This document shows positions 49,783-60,026 of a stretch of 64,000 bases of DNA, in pieces. Within the stretch, counting starts at the first letter, position 1; the number at the start of each line of letters is the position of its first letter. The translations under genes were made by a program, and so were the position numbers. A model generated the notes under the pieces. That model did no database searches, was not told the origin of the DNA, and saw nothing but the letters and a program-made list of their open reading frames with translations. Source of the stretch: an uncultured Clostridia bacterium (GTDB lineage: Bacteria; Bacillota; Clostridia; Christensenellales; CAG-138); assembly GCA_947168855.1 (NCBI GenBank), contig CAMVNO010000006.1, forward strand, positions 84,194 to 148,193. The letters run 5' to 3'.

Positions 49783-50537
49783 ACCCATGCCTCCGAGCAG
49801 GTCAGAAGGATCGGATCGCCGTCGGTGATCGCTACGGAGTTTTCGTAGTGCGCCGAGGGTTTACCGTCCTGCGTGACCACTGTCCAGCCGTCGTCGAGCT
49901 GCCAGACCTTTGCGGTGCCGAGGTTGATCATCGGCTCGATCGCAATGGTCATGCCCGCCTCCAGCCGCTGCCGCGATCTCGGCGAGTAGAAGTTCGGGAC
50001 CTCCGGGTCCTCGTGGAGCACCCGCCCAACACCGTGCCCGACCAGCTCGCGGACGACCCCGTAGCCGTGGGACTCCGCGTGCTTCTGGATCGCCTTCGAG
50101 ATGTCCGAAATGCGATACCCGATACGGCAGAACTTCAATCCTTCAAAGAAGCATTCGCGCGTAACACGAACGAGGTCCTGCGTCTCTGGATCGACGTCGC
50201 CGACGAGGAACGTCCTTGCCGCGTCTCCGACGAATCCGTTCAAGGTGGCGCCGACGTCACAGCTGACGATGTCGCCGTCTTTGAGCTTCCGTTTCCCGGG
50301 GATCCCGTGTACGACCTCTTCGTTGACCGAAATACAGACCGCTTTCGGATACCCGTTATACTTGAGAAACGTCGGATACGCGCCTTGGCTTCGGATGAAT
50401 TCCTCCGCGATCCGGTCAAGCTCAGCTGTGGTGACGCCGACCCGCACGCTCTTTTCCAAAAGCTTCAGGGTGTCCTCCACGACCTTGCCCGCCGCCTGCA
50501 TCCGTTCGATGTCCTGCGCAGATTTGATCGTAATCAT
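49779..50537 (-). CDS. map: Methionine aminopeptidase, type I
   Basis: A 252-residue metalloprotease that removes the first Met from new proteins. Pita-bread fold motifs are visible: NEEVVHGIPGKRKLKDGDIVSCDVGATLNGFVGDAARTF with the metal-binding Asp pair, GHGVGRVLHEDPEVPN with the metal His, and a late MTIAIEPMINLG with the metal Glu. It overlaps adk by 4 nt upstream and the KOW gene by 4 nt downstream. Confidence 0.97.
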   Translation of the reverse strand: MITIKSAQDIERMQAAGKVVEDTLKLLEKSVRVGVTTAELDRIAEEFIRSQGAYPTFLKYNGYPKAVCISVNEEVVHGIPGKRKLKDGDIVSCDVGATLNGFVGDAARTFLVGDVDPETQDLVRVTRECFFEGLKFCRIGYRISDISKAIQKHAESHGYGVVRELVGHGVGRVLHEDPEVPNFYSPRSRQRLEAGMTIAIEPMINLGTAKVWQLDDGWTVVTQDGKPSAHYENSVAITDGDPILLTCSEAWV

Positions 50538-51154
50538 GCGCCGAGCCCTTTCAAAATGCTTTCCGTCACCGCATCGACGGACTGATCGCCGTCCACGGTG
50601 ATGAGCTTCTCTGCCGCCTCATAGAAGGCGATCAGGGGCGCCGTCTTTTCCGTATAGACCTTCAGGCGGTTTTGGACCGTTTCCTCACGGTCGTCGTCAC
50701 GCTGATACAGCGTTGCGCCGCACTTTTGGCAGGTCGGCAGCGCATACATGGAAACATGATACGCCGCGCCGCAGCCGGGACACATTCTGCGCCCGGAGAT
50801 GCGCTTGACCAGCTTCTCGCTCGGAACGTCGATGTTGACCGCATAGTCAATGTCGGTGAACTCCGCAAGCGCTTCCGCCTGTACGACCGTTCTCGGAAAA
50901 CCGTCTAAAAGGAAGCCGTTTCTGCAGTCGTCCCGCGTGATCCGCTCGCGGACCATGTCGATGATGACGCTGTCCGGAACAAGCTCGCCGCGGTCGATGT
51001 ACGCCTTTGCCGCCGCACCCAGCGGAGTGGCATTGCGGATCTCCGCCCGAAGCATGTCGCCCGTCGAGAGGTGCGCGATCTCATATCGCTCCGCAATGCG
51101 CTCTGCCTGTGTGCCTTTGCCCGCGCCCGGCGGGCCTAAGAAAATCAGTTTCAT
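50534..51154 (-). CDS. adk: Adenylate kinase
   Basis: A 206-residue enzyme interconverting ATP plus AMP with two ADP. The P loop is GPPGAGKGT at 7-15; the LID domain has a zinc site C125-x2-C128 and C142-x2-C145, as in Gram-positive forms, and the motif GFLLDGFPRT lies at 80-89. It is slightly shorter than the usual 213-217 residues. It lies 5 nt after secY and overlaps map by 4 nt. Confidence 0.97.
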   Translation of the reverse strand: MKLIFLGPPGAGKGTQAERIAERYEIAHLSTGDMLRAEIRNATPLGAAAKAYIDRGELVPDSVIIDMVRERITRDDCRNGFLLDGFPRTVVQAEALAEFTDIDYAVNIDVPSEKLVKRISGRRMCPGCGAAYHVSMYALPTCQKCGATLYQRDDDREETVQNRLKVYTEKTAPLIAFYEAAEKLITVDGDQSVDAVTESILKGLGA

Positions 51155-51159
51155 ATCGG

Positions 51160-52542
51160 TTAGTTCAGGAATCCCTTGTAGTGACGCATCAGCATCTGGG
51201 ATTCGAGTTGTTCCGTCGTCTCAAGTGCGACGCTGACCATGATCAGAACCGAGGTTGCACCGAACATGTTGGTAACGCCCATGATGTTCAGGATGATGGT
51301 CGGAACGATCGCGATGACTGCAAGGAACAGGGATCCGAACAGCGTGAGGCGGTTCGAGATCTTACCGAGGTACTCGCCGGTCGGCTTGCCCGGACGGATG
51401 CCGGGGATGAAGCCGCCGTTCTGCTGCAGGTTCTTCGACATCTCAACCGGATTGAAGGTGATCGAGGTGTAGAAATAACCGAACGCAATGATCAGCAGGA
51501 AGTAGACCAGATAGTACACGAACGGGGCATACTGGATGCCGGAGTACGTGATGCCGGTTGCCTTCAGAACGCTGGTGGGCTGGTACATCGAGCCGTCCCA
51601 TACCTTGGGCGCGGAGACCATCCAGCGATACCAGAAGTTCATGAAGCCGCCGCCGCGGCGGAAGAACTGCATGATCATCTCGGGGAACTGCATGATCGTC
51701 ATGGCGAAGATCAGGGGCAGAACGCCGTTCGCATTTGCCTTCATGGGCAGGTGCGTGTTCTGACCGCCGTACATCTTTCTGCCGACGACACGCTTTGCAT
51801 ACTGCACCGGGATCTTGCGGACCGCTTTGTCGATATACACGACAAACGCGATCAGTGCGAGAACCACAACGATGGTGAGCAAAAGCGTGACCCAGGTCAT
51901 AACGCTGCCGGGAGCCGCTGCGATCGCGGTGATGCGCTCCTTGATGAAATCGGGAACGCGGGACACGATCGAAGCAAAGATCAGCATGGAAATACCGTTG
52001 CCGATTCCCTTCTCGGTGATGCGCTCGCCGAGCCACATCAGGAATGCGGTACCTGCCGCTGCGCAGATCGCGATGATCGCAAGTCTCAGCGCAAACAGCC
52101 CGCCTTCGGTGGAGACGATGTAATCGCCGCCGGTCAGCACGCCGTTATAGCTCATCACGATGCCGATGGACTGCACAACCGCAAGACCGACGCCCGCGTA
52201 GCGAGTGATGCGCTCGATCTTCTGACGGCCGTCCTCTTCCTTGCTCATCCGCTCGAGAGCGGGAATCGCAATGGTGAGGAGCTGCAGGATAATGGACGCC
52301 GTGATGTAAGGCGAAATACCCATTGCAAAGATCGTGAACTGCGAGAACGCGGAACCCGACATGAGGCTCATGAAGTCCGACATTGCAGTGAGCTGCTCCG
52401 TCGCCTTCTGCCAGCCGACCAGGTTGACGCCCGGGATCGGGATCGCGCTGCCGAGACGGTAGACCACGATCAGAAGGATCGTATAGAGGATCTTCTTTCT
52501 CAGGTCTTTGATCTTGAACGCGTTGATAAATGTGCTGAACAT
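51160..52542 (-). CDS. secY: Protein translocase subunit SecY
   Basis: A 460-residue protein with ten membrane helices forming the Sec channel. The opening LRKKILYTILLIVVYRLGSAIPIPGV, the plug-region FAMGISPYITASIILQLL and the cytosolic GKPTGEYL loop are standard. It is somewhat longer than the usual 430-435 residues because of an added segment near the fifth to sixth helices (WYRWMVSAPKVWDG). Its ATG overlaps the rplO stop by 1 nt. Confidence 0.97.
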   Translation of the reverse strand: MFSTFINAFKIKDLRKKILYTILLIVVYRLGSAIPIPGVNLVGWQKATEQLTAMSDFMSLMSGSAFSQFTIFAMGISPYITASIILQLLTIAIPALERMSKEEDGRQKIERITRYAGVGLAVVQSIGIVMSYNGVLTGGDYIVSTEGGLFALRLAIIAICAAAGTAFLMWLGERITEKGIGNGISMLIFASIVSRVPDFIKERITAIAAAPGSVMTWVTLLLTIVVVLALIAFVVYIDKAVRKIPVQYAKRVVGRKMYGGQNTHLPMKANANGVLPLIFAMTIMQFPEMIMQFFRRGGGFMNFWYRWMVSAPKVWDGSMYQPTSVLKATGITYSGIQYAPFVYYLVYFLLIIAFGYFYTSITFNPVEMSKNLQQNGGFIPGIRPGKPTGEYLGKISNRLTLFGSLFLAVIAIVPTIILNIMGVTNMFGATSVLIMVSVALETTEQLESQMLMRHYKGFLN

Positions 52543-52982
52543 CAGATCACCTCAACGTTTCCGCCTGCGTTCTTGATTGCTTCCTCCGCGGATTTCGAGA
52601 ACTTCGCAGCCTTTACGGTGAGCGTCTTAGTCAGCTCGCCGTTGCCCAGAACCTTCAGGCCGTCCTTTTCGAGCTTGCCGATGATGCCGAGTTCCTTCAG
52701 GAGCTCGCCGGTAACCTCGGTGCCGTTCTCCAACCCATTCAGGTCGGAAATGTTGATGATGGTGTATTCCTTCGCAAAGTGATTGTAGAAGCCGCGCTTC
52801 GGGAGGCGACGCGCCAGAGGCATCTGACCGCCTTCAAACCCGTTCTTCTTGGAACCGCTGCGGGCTTTCTGACCCTTGTTACCCTTTGCGGAAGTCTTGC
52901 CGATACCGGAACCCGTGCCGCGGCCCAAACGCTTGGGGCTGCTCTTTGCGCCTTCTGCCGGTCTCAATTCATGGATCTTCAT
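52542..52982 (-). CDS. rplO: 50S ribosomal protein L15
   Basis: A 146-residue protein with the Gly-rich N-terminal extension typical of L15, starting [43 protein letters not shown] (partly shown by its motifs GRGTGSG and KGNKGQKAR), and an ordinary C-terminal globular part. It reaches into 23S rRNA. Followed directly by secY. Confidence 0.97.
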   Translation of the reverse strand: MKIHELRPAEGAKSSPKRLGRGTGSGIGKTSAKGNKGQKARSGSKKNGFEGGQMPLARRLPKRGFYNHFAKEYTIINISDLNGLENGTEVTGELLKELGIIGKLEKDGLKVLGNGELTKTLTVKAAKFSKSAEEAIKNAGGNVEVI

Positions 52983-52997
52983 ACGTTGACCCTCCTC

Positions 52998-53180
52998 TTA
53001 TGCTTCTTCGACTTCTTCGACCTTGACAAGGTGCTTTACCTTGAAGATCTGACCGCGGACGCAGGCGTTGTCCGGCTTCACGACGCTCTGATTGAGCTTC
53101 TTGAGACCGAGCGCCTTGACCGTGTCCTGCTGATCGCGCAGGCTGGAAATCGGGCTCTTGACCAAAGTAACTTTCAACAT
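52998..53180 (-). CDS. rpmD: 50S ribosomal protein L30
   Basis: A 60-residue protein, the short bacterial L30: [20 protein letters not shown], then [11 protein letters not shown] and [16 protein letters not shown]. Standard place between rpsE and rplO, with GGAGG before the ATG and 13 nt after rpsE. Confidence 0.96.
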   Translation of the reverse strand: MLKVTLVKSPISSLRDQQDTVKALGLKKLNQSVVKPDNACVRGQIFKVKHLVKVEEVEEA

Positions 53181-53193
53181 TGCTTTGTCCTCC

Positions 53194-53709
53194 TCAGTTC
53201 AGGATCTCGTCCACGGTCTTGCCGCGGAGCGCAGCGATCTGTTCTGCGGTACGGAGCTGAGCCAGTCCGTTGAGCGTTGCTTTGACGCAGTTCGACGGGT
53301 TGTTGGAACCGTAGGACTTCGTGCGGATGTCACGGATGCCTGCCGCCTCGAGGACTGCACGCGCGGGACCGCCCGCGATAACGCCGGTACCTTCTTCAGC
53401 GGGGAGCAGACGAACGTGACCCTTGCCGAACTTGCCTTCCACCTGATGCGGGATCGTCGTGCCGACGACCGGAACCTCGATCATGTGGCGCTTTGCATCC
53501 TCGATGCCCTTGCGGACTGCTTCGGGGATTTCGACTGCCTTGCCGAGACCTACGCCGACCTTGCCGTTCTCGTTGCCGACGACCATCAGCGCCGTGAAGC
53601 GGAAGTTCTTACCGCCCTTAACGACCTTCGCAACGCGGTTGATCGCTACGAGTCTTTCTTTGAATTCGGGAACTTCCTTCTCGAATTTTCTATCTCTGTC
53701 GTTTCTCAT
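53194..53709 (-). CDS. rpsE: 30S ribosomal protein S5
   Basis: A 171-residue protein involved in decoding accuracy. The double-stranded-RNA-like N domain has [26 protein letters not shown], and the C domain [22 protein letters not shown]. The frame extends to 53769, but AGGGAGG before the ATG at 53709 and homology both set [12 protein letters not shown] as the start. Confidence 0.97.
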   Translation of the reverse strand: MRNDRDRKFEKEVPEFKERLVAINRVAKVVKGGKNFRFTALMVVGNENGKVGVGLGKAVEIPEAVRKGIEDAKRHMIEVPVVGTTIPHQVEGKFGKGHVRLLPAEEGTGVIAGGPARAVLEAAGIRDIRTKSYGSNNPSNCVKATLNGLAQLRTAEQIAALRGKTVDEILN

Positions 53710-53722
53710 TTCGCTTCCTCCC

Positions 53723-54091
53723 TTAGAAGTCCAGACCGGCTTCTCTCGCGCCTTCGGCCAAAGCCGCAACGCGACCGGTGTACAGGTAACCGCCGCGGTC
53801 GAAAACGACCTTCTTCACGCCCTTTTCGAGCGCGCGCGCTCCGATGAGCTTGCCGACGAGCTTCGCAGCTTCCTTCTTGTCCTTGCCTTCGAGCTGGCCT
53901 TTGATCTCTGCGTCAAGCGTAGAAGCAGCAACCAGAGTGTTACCGTCGACGTCATTGATGACCTGCGCATAGATGTGGTTCGTGCTGCGATAGACGTTGA
54001 GACGCGGACGCTCGCACGTGCCGTTCAGATTCCTGCGCTGACGATGATGACGCGCCTTGCGAACAGAATTCTTATCGATCTTAGAAAACAT
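53723..54091 (-). CDS. rplR: 50S ribosomal protein L18
   Basis: A 122-residue 5S rRNA-binding protein. Typical phrases are [29 protein letters not shown] and [28 protein letters not shown]. Standard length, 21 nt after rplF, with AAAGGAGT before the ATG. Confidence 0.97.
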   Translation of the reverse strand: MFSKIDKNSVRKARHHRQRRNLNGTCERPRLNVYRSTNHIYAQVINDVDGNTLVAASTLDAEIKGQLEGKDKKEAAKLVGKLIGARALEKGVKKVVFDRGGYLYTGRVAALAEGAREAGLDF

Positions 54092-54112
54092 TCTACGTTA
54101 CTCCTTTCTACC

Positions 54113-54652
54113 TTACTTACCGGTCTTGCCTTCCTTGCGGCGGACGAATTCGCCTTCGTAACGGATGCCCTTGCCCTTGTAGGGTTCCGGCTCACGCGTC
54201 TTGCGAATGTCTGCGGCAATCTGGCCGACCTTCTGCTTGTCGATGCCCTTCACCGTGATTTTGGTGGGCGCGGGCGTTTCAAATTCGATACCGTCCATCT
54301 TCGGGAATCTGACCGGATGGCTGTAACCGACGTTCAGAACGAGGTCCTTGCCGTCCATCTGCGCTCTGTAACCGGTACCGACGATCTCGAGCTTCTTTTC
54401 AAAGCCGGTCGAAACGCCGACGACCATGTTGTTGATGAGCGAGCGGGTCAGTCCGTGCAGTGCGCGGTGCTGCTTGTCGTCGCTGGGACGCTTTACGGTG
54501 AGAACACCGTTGTCCTGTTCCAGGATCATCTCGGGCGAAACACGCTGCGTGAGCTCGCCCTTGGGGCCTTTCACGGTCACGACATTGTGTTCGTCAACCG
54601 TGATTGTCACTCCGGACACGATGTGTACCGGAAGTTTTCCGATTCGAGACAT
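54113..54652 (-). CDS. rplF: 50S ribosomal protein L6
   Basis: A 179-residue protein near the factor-binding site, made of two similar domains. It starts [17 protein letters not shown], with VKGPKGEL near 30 and the C-terminal phrase [21 protein letters not shown]. Standard length and place between rpsH and rplR. Confidence 0.98.
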   Translation of the reverse strand: MSRIGKLPVHIVSGVTITVDEHNVVTVKGPKGELTQRVSPEMILEQDNGVLTVKRPSDDKQHRALHGLTRSLINNMVVGVSTGFEKKLEIVGTGYRAQMDGKDLVLNVGYSHPVRFPKMDGIEFETPAPTKITVKGIDKQKVGQIAADIRKTREPEPYKGKGIRYEGEFVRRKEGKTGK

Positions 54653-54671
54653 TGTTTTTCCTCCTGTTTTA

Positions 54672-55064
54672 TTACCAGACGTACGCGAGCACTTCGCCGC
54701 CGACGCCGAGCTTTCTTGCCTCGCGGTCAGTCATCACGCCGCGAGAGGTGGACAGGATCGCGATGCCGAGGCCGCCGAGGACCTTCGGGATCTCGTCCTT
54801 GCGGGCATACACGCGAAGACCCGGACGGGAGATGCGCTTGATGCCTACGATGACGCGCTGCTTGTTGGGACCGTACTTGAGCTTGATGCGGATGGTCTTG
54901 ACGATGCCGTCCTCGACGATCTCATAGCTCTTGATGTAGCCCTCTTCCACAAGGATCTCCGCGATCGCCTTTTTGATCGAGGAAGCGGGGACGTCGACCG
55001 TCTCGTGCTTTGCGATCAGCGCGTTGCGGATTCTGGTAAGCATATCTGCAATAGTATCTGTCAT
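54672..55064 (-). CDS. rpsH: 30S ribosomal protein S8
   Basis: A 130-residue 16S rRNA-binding protein starting [20 protein letters not shown] and ending [12 protein letters not shown], both standard. The open frame runs on to 55175, but AGGAGG before the ATG at 55064 fixes the start. In E. coli S8 represses the spc operon; no clear target was seen here. Confidence 0.98.
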   Translation of the reverse strand: MTDTIADMLTRIRNALIAKHETVDVPASSIKKAIAEILVEEGYIKSYEIVEDGIVKTIRIKLKYGPNKQRVIVGIKRISRPGLRVYARKDEIPKVLGGLGIAILSTSRGVMTDREARKLGVGGEVLAYVW

Positions 55065-55080
55065 GGTTGTTTCCTCCTGA

Positions 55081-55266
55081 TTACCAGCTTGCCTTGCGGA
55101 CGCCGGGGATGTTGCCCTTGTATGCTTCTTCACGGAAGCACACGCGGCAGATGCCGTACTTGCGAAGGACCGCATGCGGACGACCGCAGATACGGCAACG
55201 GGTGTAAGCGCGGGTGGAGAACTTGGGGGTTCTCTGCTGCTTCAGCTTCATGGATGTCTTTGCCAT
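55081..55266 (-). CDS. rpsN: 30S ribosomal protein S14, zinc type
   Basis: A 61-residue S14 of the short, zinc-binding kind: [20 protein letters not shown] contains the four cysteines (two CxxC), and the C-terminus is [11 protein letters not shown]. This type is the rule in Gram-positive bacteria. It lies between rplE and rpsH with a normal 15-nt gap and GGAGG. Confidence 0.98.
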   Translation of the reverse strand: MAKTSMKLKQQRTPKFSTRAYTRCRICGRPHAVLRKYGICRVCFREEAYKGNIPGVRKASW

Positions 55267-55281
55267 AGTGGTTCCTCCTTC

Positions 55282-55869
55282 TTAGTCCTGAACGAACGGC
55301 ATACCGAGCAGAGCAAGCAGCTCGCGCGCTTCTTCGTCGGTCTTGGCGCTGGTAACGAACACGATGTTCATACCGCGGACCTTGTCAACGTCGTCATAGT
55401 TGATCTCGGGGAAGATCAGCTGTTCACGAACGCCCATCGCGTAGTTGCCGCGACCGTCGAACGACGTGTCGGACACACCGCGGAAGTCGCGGACGCGGGG
55501 CAGGACGATGTTCATCAGCTTGTCGGCGAAGTAGTACATTCTCTCGCCGCGCAGGGTGACCTTTGCGCCGATGTTCATGCCTTCACGGACTTTGAAGTTC
55601 GCGACGGACTTCTTCGCCTTGGTGACGATTGCCTTCTGGCCGGCGATCGCGGAGAGCTCCGCAACTGCCTTCTCAATGCCCTTGGGGTTATCCTTCTCGG
55701 CACCGAGACCCATGTTGATGATGATCTTCTCGAGTTTCGGGATCATCATGACGTTCTCATAACGGAACTTTTCGTTCAGCGCGGGAACGACTTCTTCTTT
55801 ATACTTGGTCTTCAGACGGGGTTCGCCGCTGAAAGGCTTTGCTTGAACCGCAGTTTCTTTCTTTGCCAT
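55282..55869 (-). CDS. rplE: 50S ribosomal protein L5
   Basis: A 195-residue 5S rRNA-binding protein. Core phrases are [54 protein letters not shown] and [15 protein letters not shown]. The N-terminus is extended by about 15 residues ([17 protein letters not shown]) relative to most L5 proteins, which have about 180. Confidence 0.98.
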   Translation of the reverse strand: MAKKETAVQAKPFSGEPRLKTKYKEEVVPALNEKFRYENVMMIPKLEKIIINMGLGAEKDNPKGIEKAVAELSAIAGQKAIVTKAKKSVANFKVREGMNIGAKVTLRGERMYYFADKLMNIVLPRVRDFRGVSDTSFDGRGNYAMGVREQLIFPEINYDDVDKVRGMNIVFVTSAKTDEEARELLALLGMPFVQD

Positions 55870-55887
55870 TTGTTATCTCCTTCCGTC

Positions 55888-56205
55888 TCAGTCCATGACC
55901 TTGCCGCACTTCTTGCAAACGCGGACCTTCTTGCCGTCGACGAACGTGTGCGCCACGCGGGTCGCTTTGCCGCACTTCGGGCAAACGAGCATGACGTTGG
56001 ATGCGTCGATCGTGCCTTCCTGCTCGATCCTGCCGCCTGCCTCGCCCTGTCTCTTGGGCTTGACATGCTTGGTGATCATGTTGACGCCCTTCACCATCAC
56101 GCGGTTATCTGCGGGCGCAGCATGCAGGATCTCGCCCTTCGTGCCCTTATCCTTGCCGGAGATCACGACAACGGTATCGCCTTTTTTCACATTCAGCTTA
56201 TTCAT
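55888..56205 (-). CDS. rplX: 50S ribosomal protein L24
   Basis: A 105-residue KOW-domain protein that helps start 50S assembly. The KOW motif is KKGDTVVVISGKDKGTKGEI; four cysteines (LVCPKC and VCKKC) suggest a zinc site, common in Gram-positive L24. It lies between rplN and rplE in the standard order. Confidence 0.97.
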   Translation of the reverse strand: MNKLNVKKGDTVVVISGKDKGTKGEILHAAPADNRVMVKGVNMITKHVKPKRQGEAGGRIEQEGTIDASNVMLVCPKCGKATRVAHTFVDGKKVRVCKKCGKVMD

Positions 56206-56218
56206 GTCATGTTCCTCC

Positions 56219-56587
56219 TTACAGTACTTCGGGTGCGAGAGAGACGATCTTCATGTAGTCTTTCTCACGCAGCTCGCGAGCGACCGGCCCGAAGATACGG
56301 GTGCCGCGCGGCTGCTTCTGATCGTTGATGATGACCGCAGCGTTGTCGTCGAAACGAATGTGGCTGCCGTCCTTACGGGTGGTTTCCGCAACGGTGCGGA
56401 CCACGACCGCCTTCACGACGTCCTTCTTCTTGACTGCGCCGCCCGGCGTTGCCGTCTTGACGGACGCGACGATGACGTCGCCGATACCTGCGGACTTAAC
56501 CTTGCTGCCGCCGAGAACACGAATGCACATGATCTCCTTGGCGCCGCTGTTGTCCGCGACTTTCAATCTGGTTTGAGGTTGAATCAT
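56219..56587 (-). CDS. rplN: 50S ribosomal protein L14
   Basis: A 122-residue protein of standard length, starting [27 protein letters not shown] and ending [15 protein letters not shown]. It forms part of the subunit interface and the binding site for the silencing factor RsfS. Eighteen nt after rpsQ, with GGAGG. Confidence 0.98.
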   Translation of the reverse strand: MIQPQTRLKVADNSGAKEIMCIRVLGGSKVKSAGIGDVIVASVKTATPGGAVKKKDVVKAVVVRTVAETTRKDGSHIRFDDNAAVIINDQKQPRGTRIFGPVARELREKDYMKIVSLAPEVL

Positions 56588-56605
56588 GTTATCTTTTCCT
56601 CCTCA

Positions 56606-56863
56606 TTACTTCGCCTTTTCGATGATTTCCACGATACGCCATCTCTTGTCCTTGGAAATCGGGCGGGTCTCCATGATGCGTACGGTGTCGCCGATGCCGC
56701 AGGCATTCTCTTCATCGTGCGCCTTGAACTTGCGGGTCCGGTTGACCATCTTGCCGTACAGGGGATGGCGAACCTTGGTCTTGATGGCGACGACTGCCGT
56801 CTTGTCCATCTTATCGCTGACGACGACGCCAACGCGGGTCTTACGATAACCTCTCTGTTCCAT
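56606..56863 (-). CDS. rpsQ: 30S ribosomal protein S17
   Basis: An 85-residue OB-fold protein starting [25 protein letters not shown] with the motif [19 protein letters not shown] and [22 protein letters not shown]. Standard for bacteria. Thirteen nt after rpmC. Confidence 0.98.
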   Translation of the reverse strand: MEQRGYRKTRVGVVVSDKMDKTAVVAIKTKVRHPLYGKMVNRTRKFKAHDEENACGIGDTVRIMETRPISKDKRWRIVEIIEKAK

Positions 56864-56876
56864 TGCCTATTCCTCC

Positions 56877-57080
56877 TTACTCGGCGTCCTGACCGAGCTC
56901 ACGGGAACGGAGAACGGTCTTGATTCTTGCAATGTCCTTCTTGCATGCACCGATGCGGGAAGGATTGCTGATCTGTCCGGTCACTGCCTGGAAGCGGAGA
57001 TTGAACAGCTCGGCTTTCAGTTCCTTTTCCTGCTTTTCCAACTCTTCGGTGGACATAGCTCTCAGCTTATCAGCCTTCAT
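56877..57080 (-). CDS. rpmC: 50S ribosomal protein L29
   Basis: A 67-residue helical protein near the exit tunnel, with [31 protein letters not shown] and [12 protein letters not shown]. Two ATG codons are possible; the one at 57080 has GGAG 7 nt upstream, while that at 57086 is too close to it, so MKADKLRAM is the start. Two nt after rplP. Confidence 0.97.
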   Translation of the reverse strand: MKADKLRAMSTEELEKQEKELKAELFNLRFQAVTGQISNPSRIGACKKDIARIKTVLRSRELGQDAE

Positions 57081-57082
57081 GA

Positions 57083-57511
57083 TCATTCTCCTTTCTCAAC
57101 AGTTTCTTCTCTCTTGACGATCTTCGTCTTGAGCGGGAGCTTGTGACCCGCAAGACGGAGCGCTTCGTCTGCCACAGCCTTTTCCACACCGGCGATCTCG
57201 AACATGACTCTGCCGGGCTTGACGACTGCCACCCAGTATTCGGGGGAACCTTTACCGGAACCCATGCGGGTCTCGGCGGGCTTTTCGGTAACGGGCTTGT
57301 CGGGGAAGATCTTGATCCAGACCTGACCGCCGCGCTTGATATAACGGGTCATTGCGACACGCGCTGCTTCGATCTGATTGCTGGTGACCCATGCGGGTTC
57401 CATGGCGACGAGACCGTATTCACCGTAGGTGACGGTGTTGCCGCGGTGTGCGGTGCCCTTCATGCGGCCGCGGAACACTCTGCGGCGCTTGACTCTCTTC
57501 GGCATTAACAT
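57083..57511 (-). CDS. rplP: 50S ribosomal protein L16
   Basis: A 142-residue protein at the A-site end of the large subunit. It starts [19 protein letters not shown], with [48 protein letters not shown] (partly shown) in the standard place. GGAGG lies 9 nt before the ATG. Two-nt gaps separate it from rpsC and rpmC, so the three are translationally coupled. Confidence 0.98.
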   Translation of the reverse strand: MLMPKRVKRRRVFRGRMKGTAHRGNTVTYGEYGLVAMEPAWVTSNQIEAARVAMTRYIKRGGQVWIKIFPDKPVTEKPAETRMGSGKGSPEYWVAVVKPGRVMFEIAGVEKAVADEALRLAGHKLPLKTKIVKREETVEKGE

Positions 57512-57513
57512 GG

Positions 57514-58173
57514 TTATTTGCCTCCTTCCATACGCTTGGCCTTTTTGAGGACCTCACCCTTGTAGATCCAGACCTTGATTCCGATACGGCCGTACTGGGT
57601 GTGCGCTTCCGCGAAGCCGTAGTGGATGTCTGCGCGCATCGTCTGCAGCGGGATGGAACCGTCATGGTAGCCTTCGCTGCGAGCGATCTCGGCGCCGCCG
57701 AGGCGGCCTGCGCACATCAGCTTGATGCCCTTCACGCCCGGCTTCTGCATGGCGCGCTGCATGGCCTGCTTCATCGCGCGGCGATAGCTGATACGCTTCT
57801 CGAGCTGCGCTGCGATGTTTTCGGCGACGAGCTGTGCGTCTGCATCCGCGTCGCGGATCTCCATGATGTTCACGGAGATGGGCTTGCCGATTTCCTTGGA
57901 AACCGCTGCCTTGATCTCTTCGATCCCTGCGCCGCCCTTGCCGATGAGCATACCGGGACGCGCGGTGTAGATCGTGACGCTGACCTTGTCGGTCGCGCGG
58001 TCGATCGCGATGCGGGAGATGCAGGCTGCGTAGTAAGTCTTCTTGACGAAATCACGGATCTTGCGGTCCTCAACGAGGAAATCTGCGAAATCTTTCTTCG
58101 CCGCGTACCAATGGGTGTTCCAATCTCTGATCACACCAACGCGGAATCCGTTCGGATTAACTTTCTGACCCAT
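57514..58173 (-). CDS. rpsC: 30S ribosomal protein S3
   Basis: A 219-residue mRNA-entry protein. It starts [19 protein letters not shown]; the KH domain has [20 protein letters not shown] near 65-85, and the C domain [24 protein letters not shown]. Standard length and place between rplV and rplP. Confidence 0.98.
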   Translation of the reverse strand: MGQKVNPNGFRVGVIRDWNTHWYAAKKDFADFLVEDRKIRDFVKKTYYAACISRIAIDRATDKVSVTIYTARPGMLIGKGGAGIEEIKAAVSKEIGKPISVNIMEIRDADADAQLVAENIAAQLEKRISYRRAMKQAMQRAMQKPGVKGIKLMCAGRLGGAEIARSEGYHDGSIPLQTMRADIHYGFAEAHTQYGRIGIKVWIYKGEVLKKAKRMEGGK

Positions 58174-58184
58174 AGTGTTCCTCC

Positions 58185-58571
58185 TTACTTGACCTGATCA
58201 AGAATGACCGTGATGTGGCTCGTGCGCTTCCGGATGGGGGATGCGGAGCCGCGCGCTCTTGCGCGATAGCGCTTCAGGGTCGGACCCTGGTTCGCATAAG
58301 CCTCGGCGACAAAGAGGTCGTCGCGGTTCATGTCGAGGTTGTTCTCCGCATTTGCGATCGCGGAGTTGAGGACCTTCAGGACCGGTTCGCAGGCAGCTTT
58401 CGGCGTGTAGGTGAGGATCGCTGCCGCTTCCTTTGCGCTCTTGCCGCGGATCATGTCGATGACGACCTTGACCTTGCGGGGAGACATTCTGATATAACGT
58501 GCGGTTGCGTGCGGACGCTTGTCGGCGTGCTCGCGACGATATGCCGTCTTTTCTTTACTTCTGGTTGCCAT
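58185..58571 (-). CDS. rplV: 50S ribosomal protein L22
   Basis: A 128-residue protein lining the exit tunnel. It has an N-terminal basic extension of about 15 residues ([14 protein letters not shown]), then [24 protein letters not shown] and the C-terminal [24 protein letters not shown] containing the tunnel loop. AGGAGG precedes the ATG. Confidence 0.98.
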   Translation of the reverse strand: MATRSKEKTAYRREHADKRPHATARYIRMSPRKVKVVIDMIRGKSAKEAAAILTYTPKAACEPVLKVLNSAIANAENNLDMNRDDLFVAEAYANQGPTLKRYRARARGSASPIRKRTSHITVILDQVK

Positions 58572-58582
58572 AGTGCTCCTCC

Positions 58583-58864
58583 TTATTTCGCGCCAGAGGA
58601 CTTTTCGGAACCTCTGTGCCCTCTGAACGTGCGCGTGGGTGCGAATTCGCCCAGCTTATGTCCGACCATCTCTTCGGTGACGTACACCGGAACGTGCTTC
58701 TTGCCGTCGTGCACCGCGATGGTGTGACCGACGAACTCGGGGAAGATCGTGGAGGAACGGGACCAGGTCTTCACGACGGTCTTCTTGCCGCTCTCATTCA
58801 TGGAAAGAATGCGGGCGTACAAGCGTTCTTCGACAAACGGACCTTTTTTAATCGATCTGCTCAT
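58583..58864 (-). CDS. rpsS: 30S ribosomal protein S19
   Basis: A 93-residue head protein starting [19 protein letters not shown], with [29 protein letters not shown] and [11 protein letters not shown]. Standard length; it pairs with S13. Seventeen nt after rplB. Confidence 0.98.
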   Translation of the reverse strand: MSRSIKKGPFVEERLYARILSMNESGKKTVVKTWSRSSTIFPEFVGHTIAVHDGKKHVPVYVTEEMVGHKLGEFAPTRTFRGHRGSEKSSGAK

Positions 58865-58881
58865 GTATTATTTCCTCCTGA

Positions 58882-59718
58882 TTACTTACCACTCGTTCTG
58901 CGGCGAATGATGTACTTGTTGCTCTTGTTCTTCTTCTTGCGGGTCTTGTAACCCATCGCGGGCTTGCCCCAGGGAGTGACCGGGCCGGGACGGCCGATCG
59001 GGGATTTGCCCTCGCCGCCGCCGTGGGGGTGGTCATTCGGGTTCATGACGGAACCGCGGACCGTGGGACGGATGCCCATGTGGCGCTTGCGGCCGGCTTT
59101 GCCGATCTGGATGTTCTGGAAGTCCAGATTGCCGACCTGACCGATCGTCGCTTTTGCGTTCATCGGGATCAGACGGACTTCGCCGCTGGGAAGACGAACC
59201 TGCGCGTACTTGCCTTCCTTTGCCATGAGCTGCGCCGCGTTGCCCGCCGAGCGGACCAGCTGCGCGCCCTTGCCGGGCTTCAGCTCGATGCAGTGGATCA
59301 TCGTGCCGACCGGGATGTACTGGAGCTCCAGCGCGTTGCCGATCTTGATGTCCGCATCCTTGCCGGAAACGACGGTCTCGCCGACGTTCAGGCCGTACGG
59401 AGCGATGATGTAGCGCTTCTCGCCGTCTGCATAGTACAGCAGCGCGATGTTCGCGGAACGGTTCGGATCGTACTCGATCGCTTTGACAGTCGCGGGAACG
59501 CCGTCCTTGTCGCGCTTGAAATCGACGATGCGGTACTTGCGCTTTGCGCCGCCGCCCTTATGGCGAACCGTGATCTTACCGGTGAAGTTTCTGCCCGCTT
59601 TGCTCTTCAGATCGCAGACCAGCGACTTTTCCGGAGTGGTTTTGGTGATCTCCTCATAGGTGGAGACGGACATATGTCTCGTACCCGGAGTGGTGGGGTT
59701 CAGTTTACGAATAGCCAT
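58882..59718 (-). CDS. rplB: 50S ribosomal protein L2
   Basis: A 278-residue protein close to the peptidyl transferase centre. Phrases [53 protein letters not shown] (with the conserved His of the GGGEG loop) and [21 protein letters not shown] are standard. It lies 11 nt after rplW. Confidence 0.98.
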   Translation of the reverse strand: MAIRKLNPTTPGTRHMSVSTYEEITKTTPEKSLVCDLKSKAGRNFTGKITVRHKGGGAKRKYRIVDFKRDKDGVPATVKAIEYDPNRSANIALLYYADGEKRYIIAPYGLNVGETVVSGKDADIKIGNALELQYIPVGTMIHCIELKPGKGAQLVRSAGNAAQLMAKEGKYAQVRLPSGEVRLIPMNAKATIGQVGNLDFQNIQIGKAGRKRHMGIRPTVRGSVMNPNDHPHGGGEGKSPIGRPGPVTPWGKPAMGYKTRKKKNKSNKYIIRRRTSGK

Positions 59719-59729
59719 TTGCTGCCTCC

Positions 59730-60026
59730 TTACTGCGCGATGCCGTCAAACAGCTCGATGCCCTTCGAATCGGCGGTCAGCTTGACGTACGCCTTTTTCT
59801 TGGAAGCGGTTCTGCCCTCGTAACGGCCCTGACGCTTGATCTTGCCGAGCTTGTTCACAGTGTGAACGCTCTCGACCTTGACGCCGAACAGCTCTTCGAC
59901 CGCCTTCGCGATCTCGACCTTGTTCGCGTTCTTCGCGACTTCAAACGTGTAGATGTGATGCGCGATGTAATCATAGCTCTTTTCGGTGAGGATCGGAGCC
60001 TTGATGATGTCGTATCCGCTCTTCAT
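59730..60026 (-). CDS. rplW: 50S ribosomal protein L23
   Basis: A 98-residue exit-tunnel protein that docks trigger factor and SRP. It has [24 protein letters not shown] at the start and [29 protein letters not shown] in the middle. Its ATG overlaps the rplD stop by 1 nt. Confidence 0.98.
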   Translation of the reverse strand: MKSGYDIIKAPILTEKSYDYIAHHIYTFEVAKNANKVEIAKAVEELFGVKVESVHTVNKLGKIKRQGRYEGRTASKKKAYVKLTADSKGIELFDGIAQ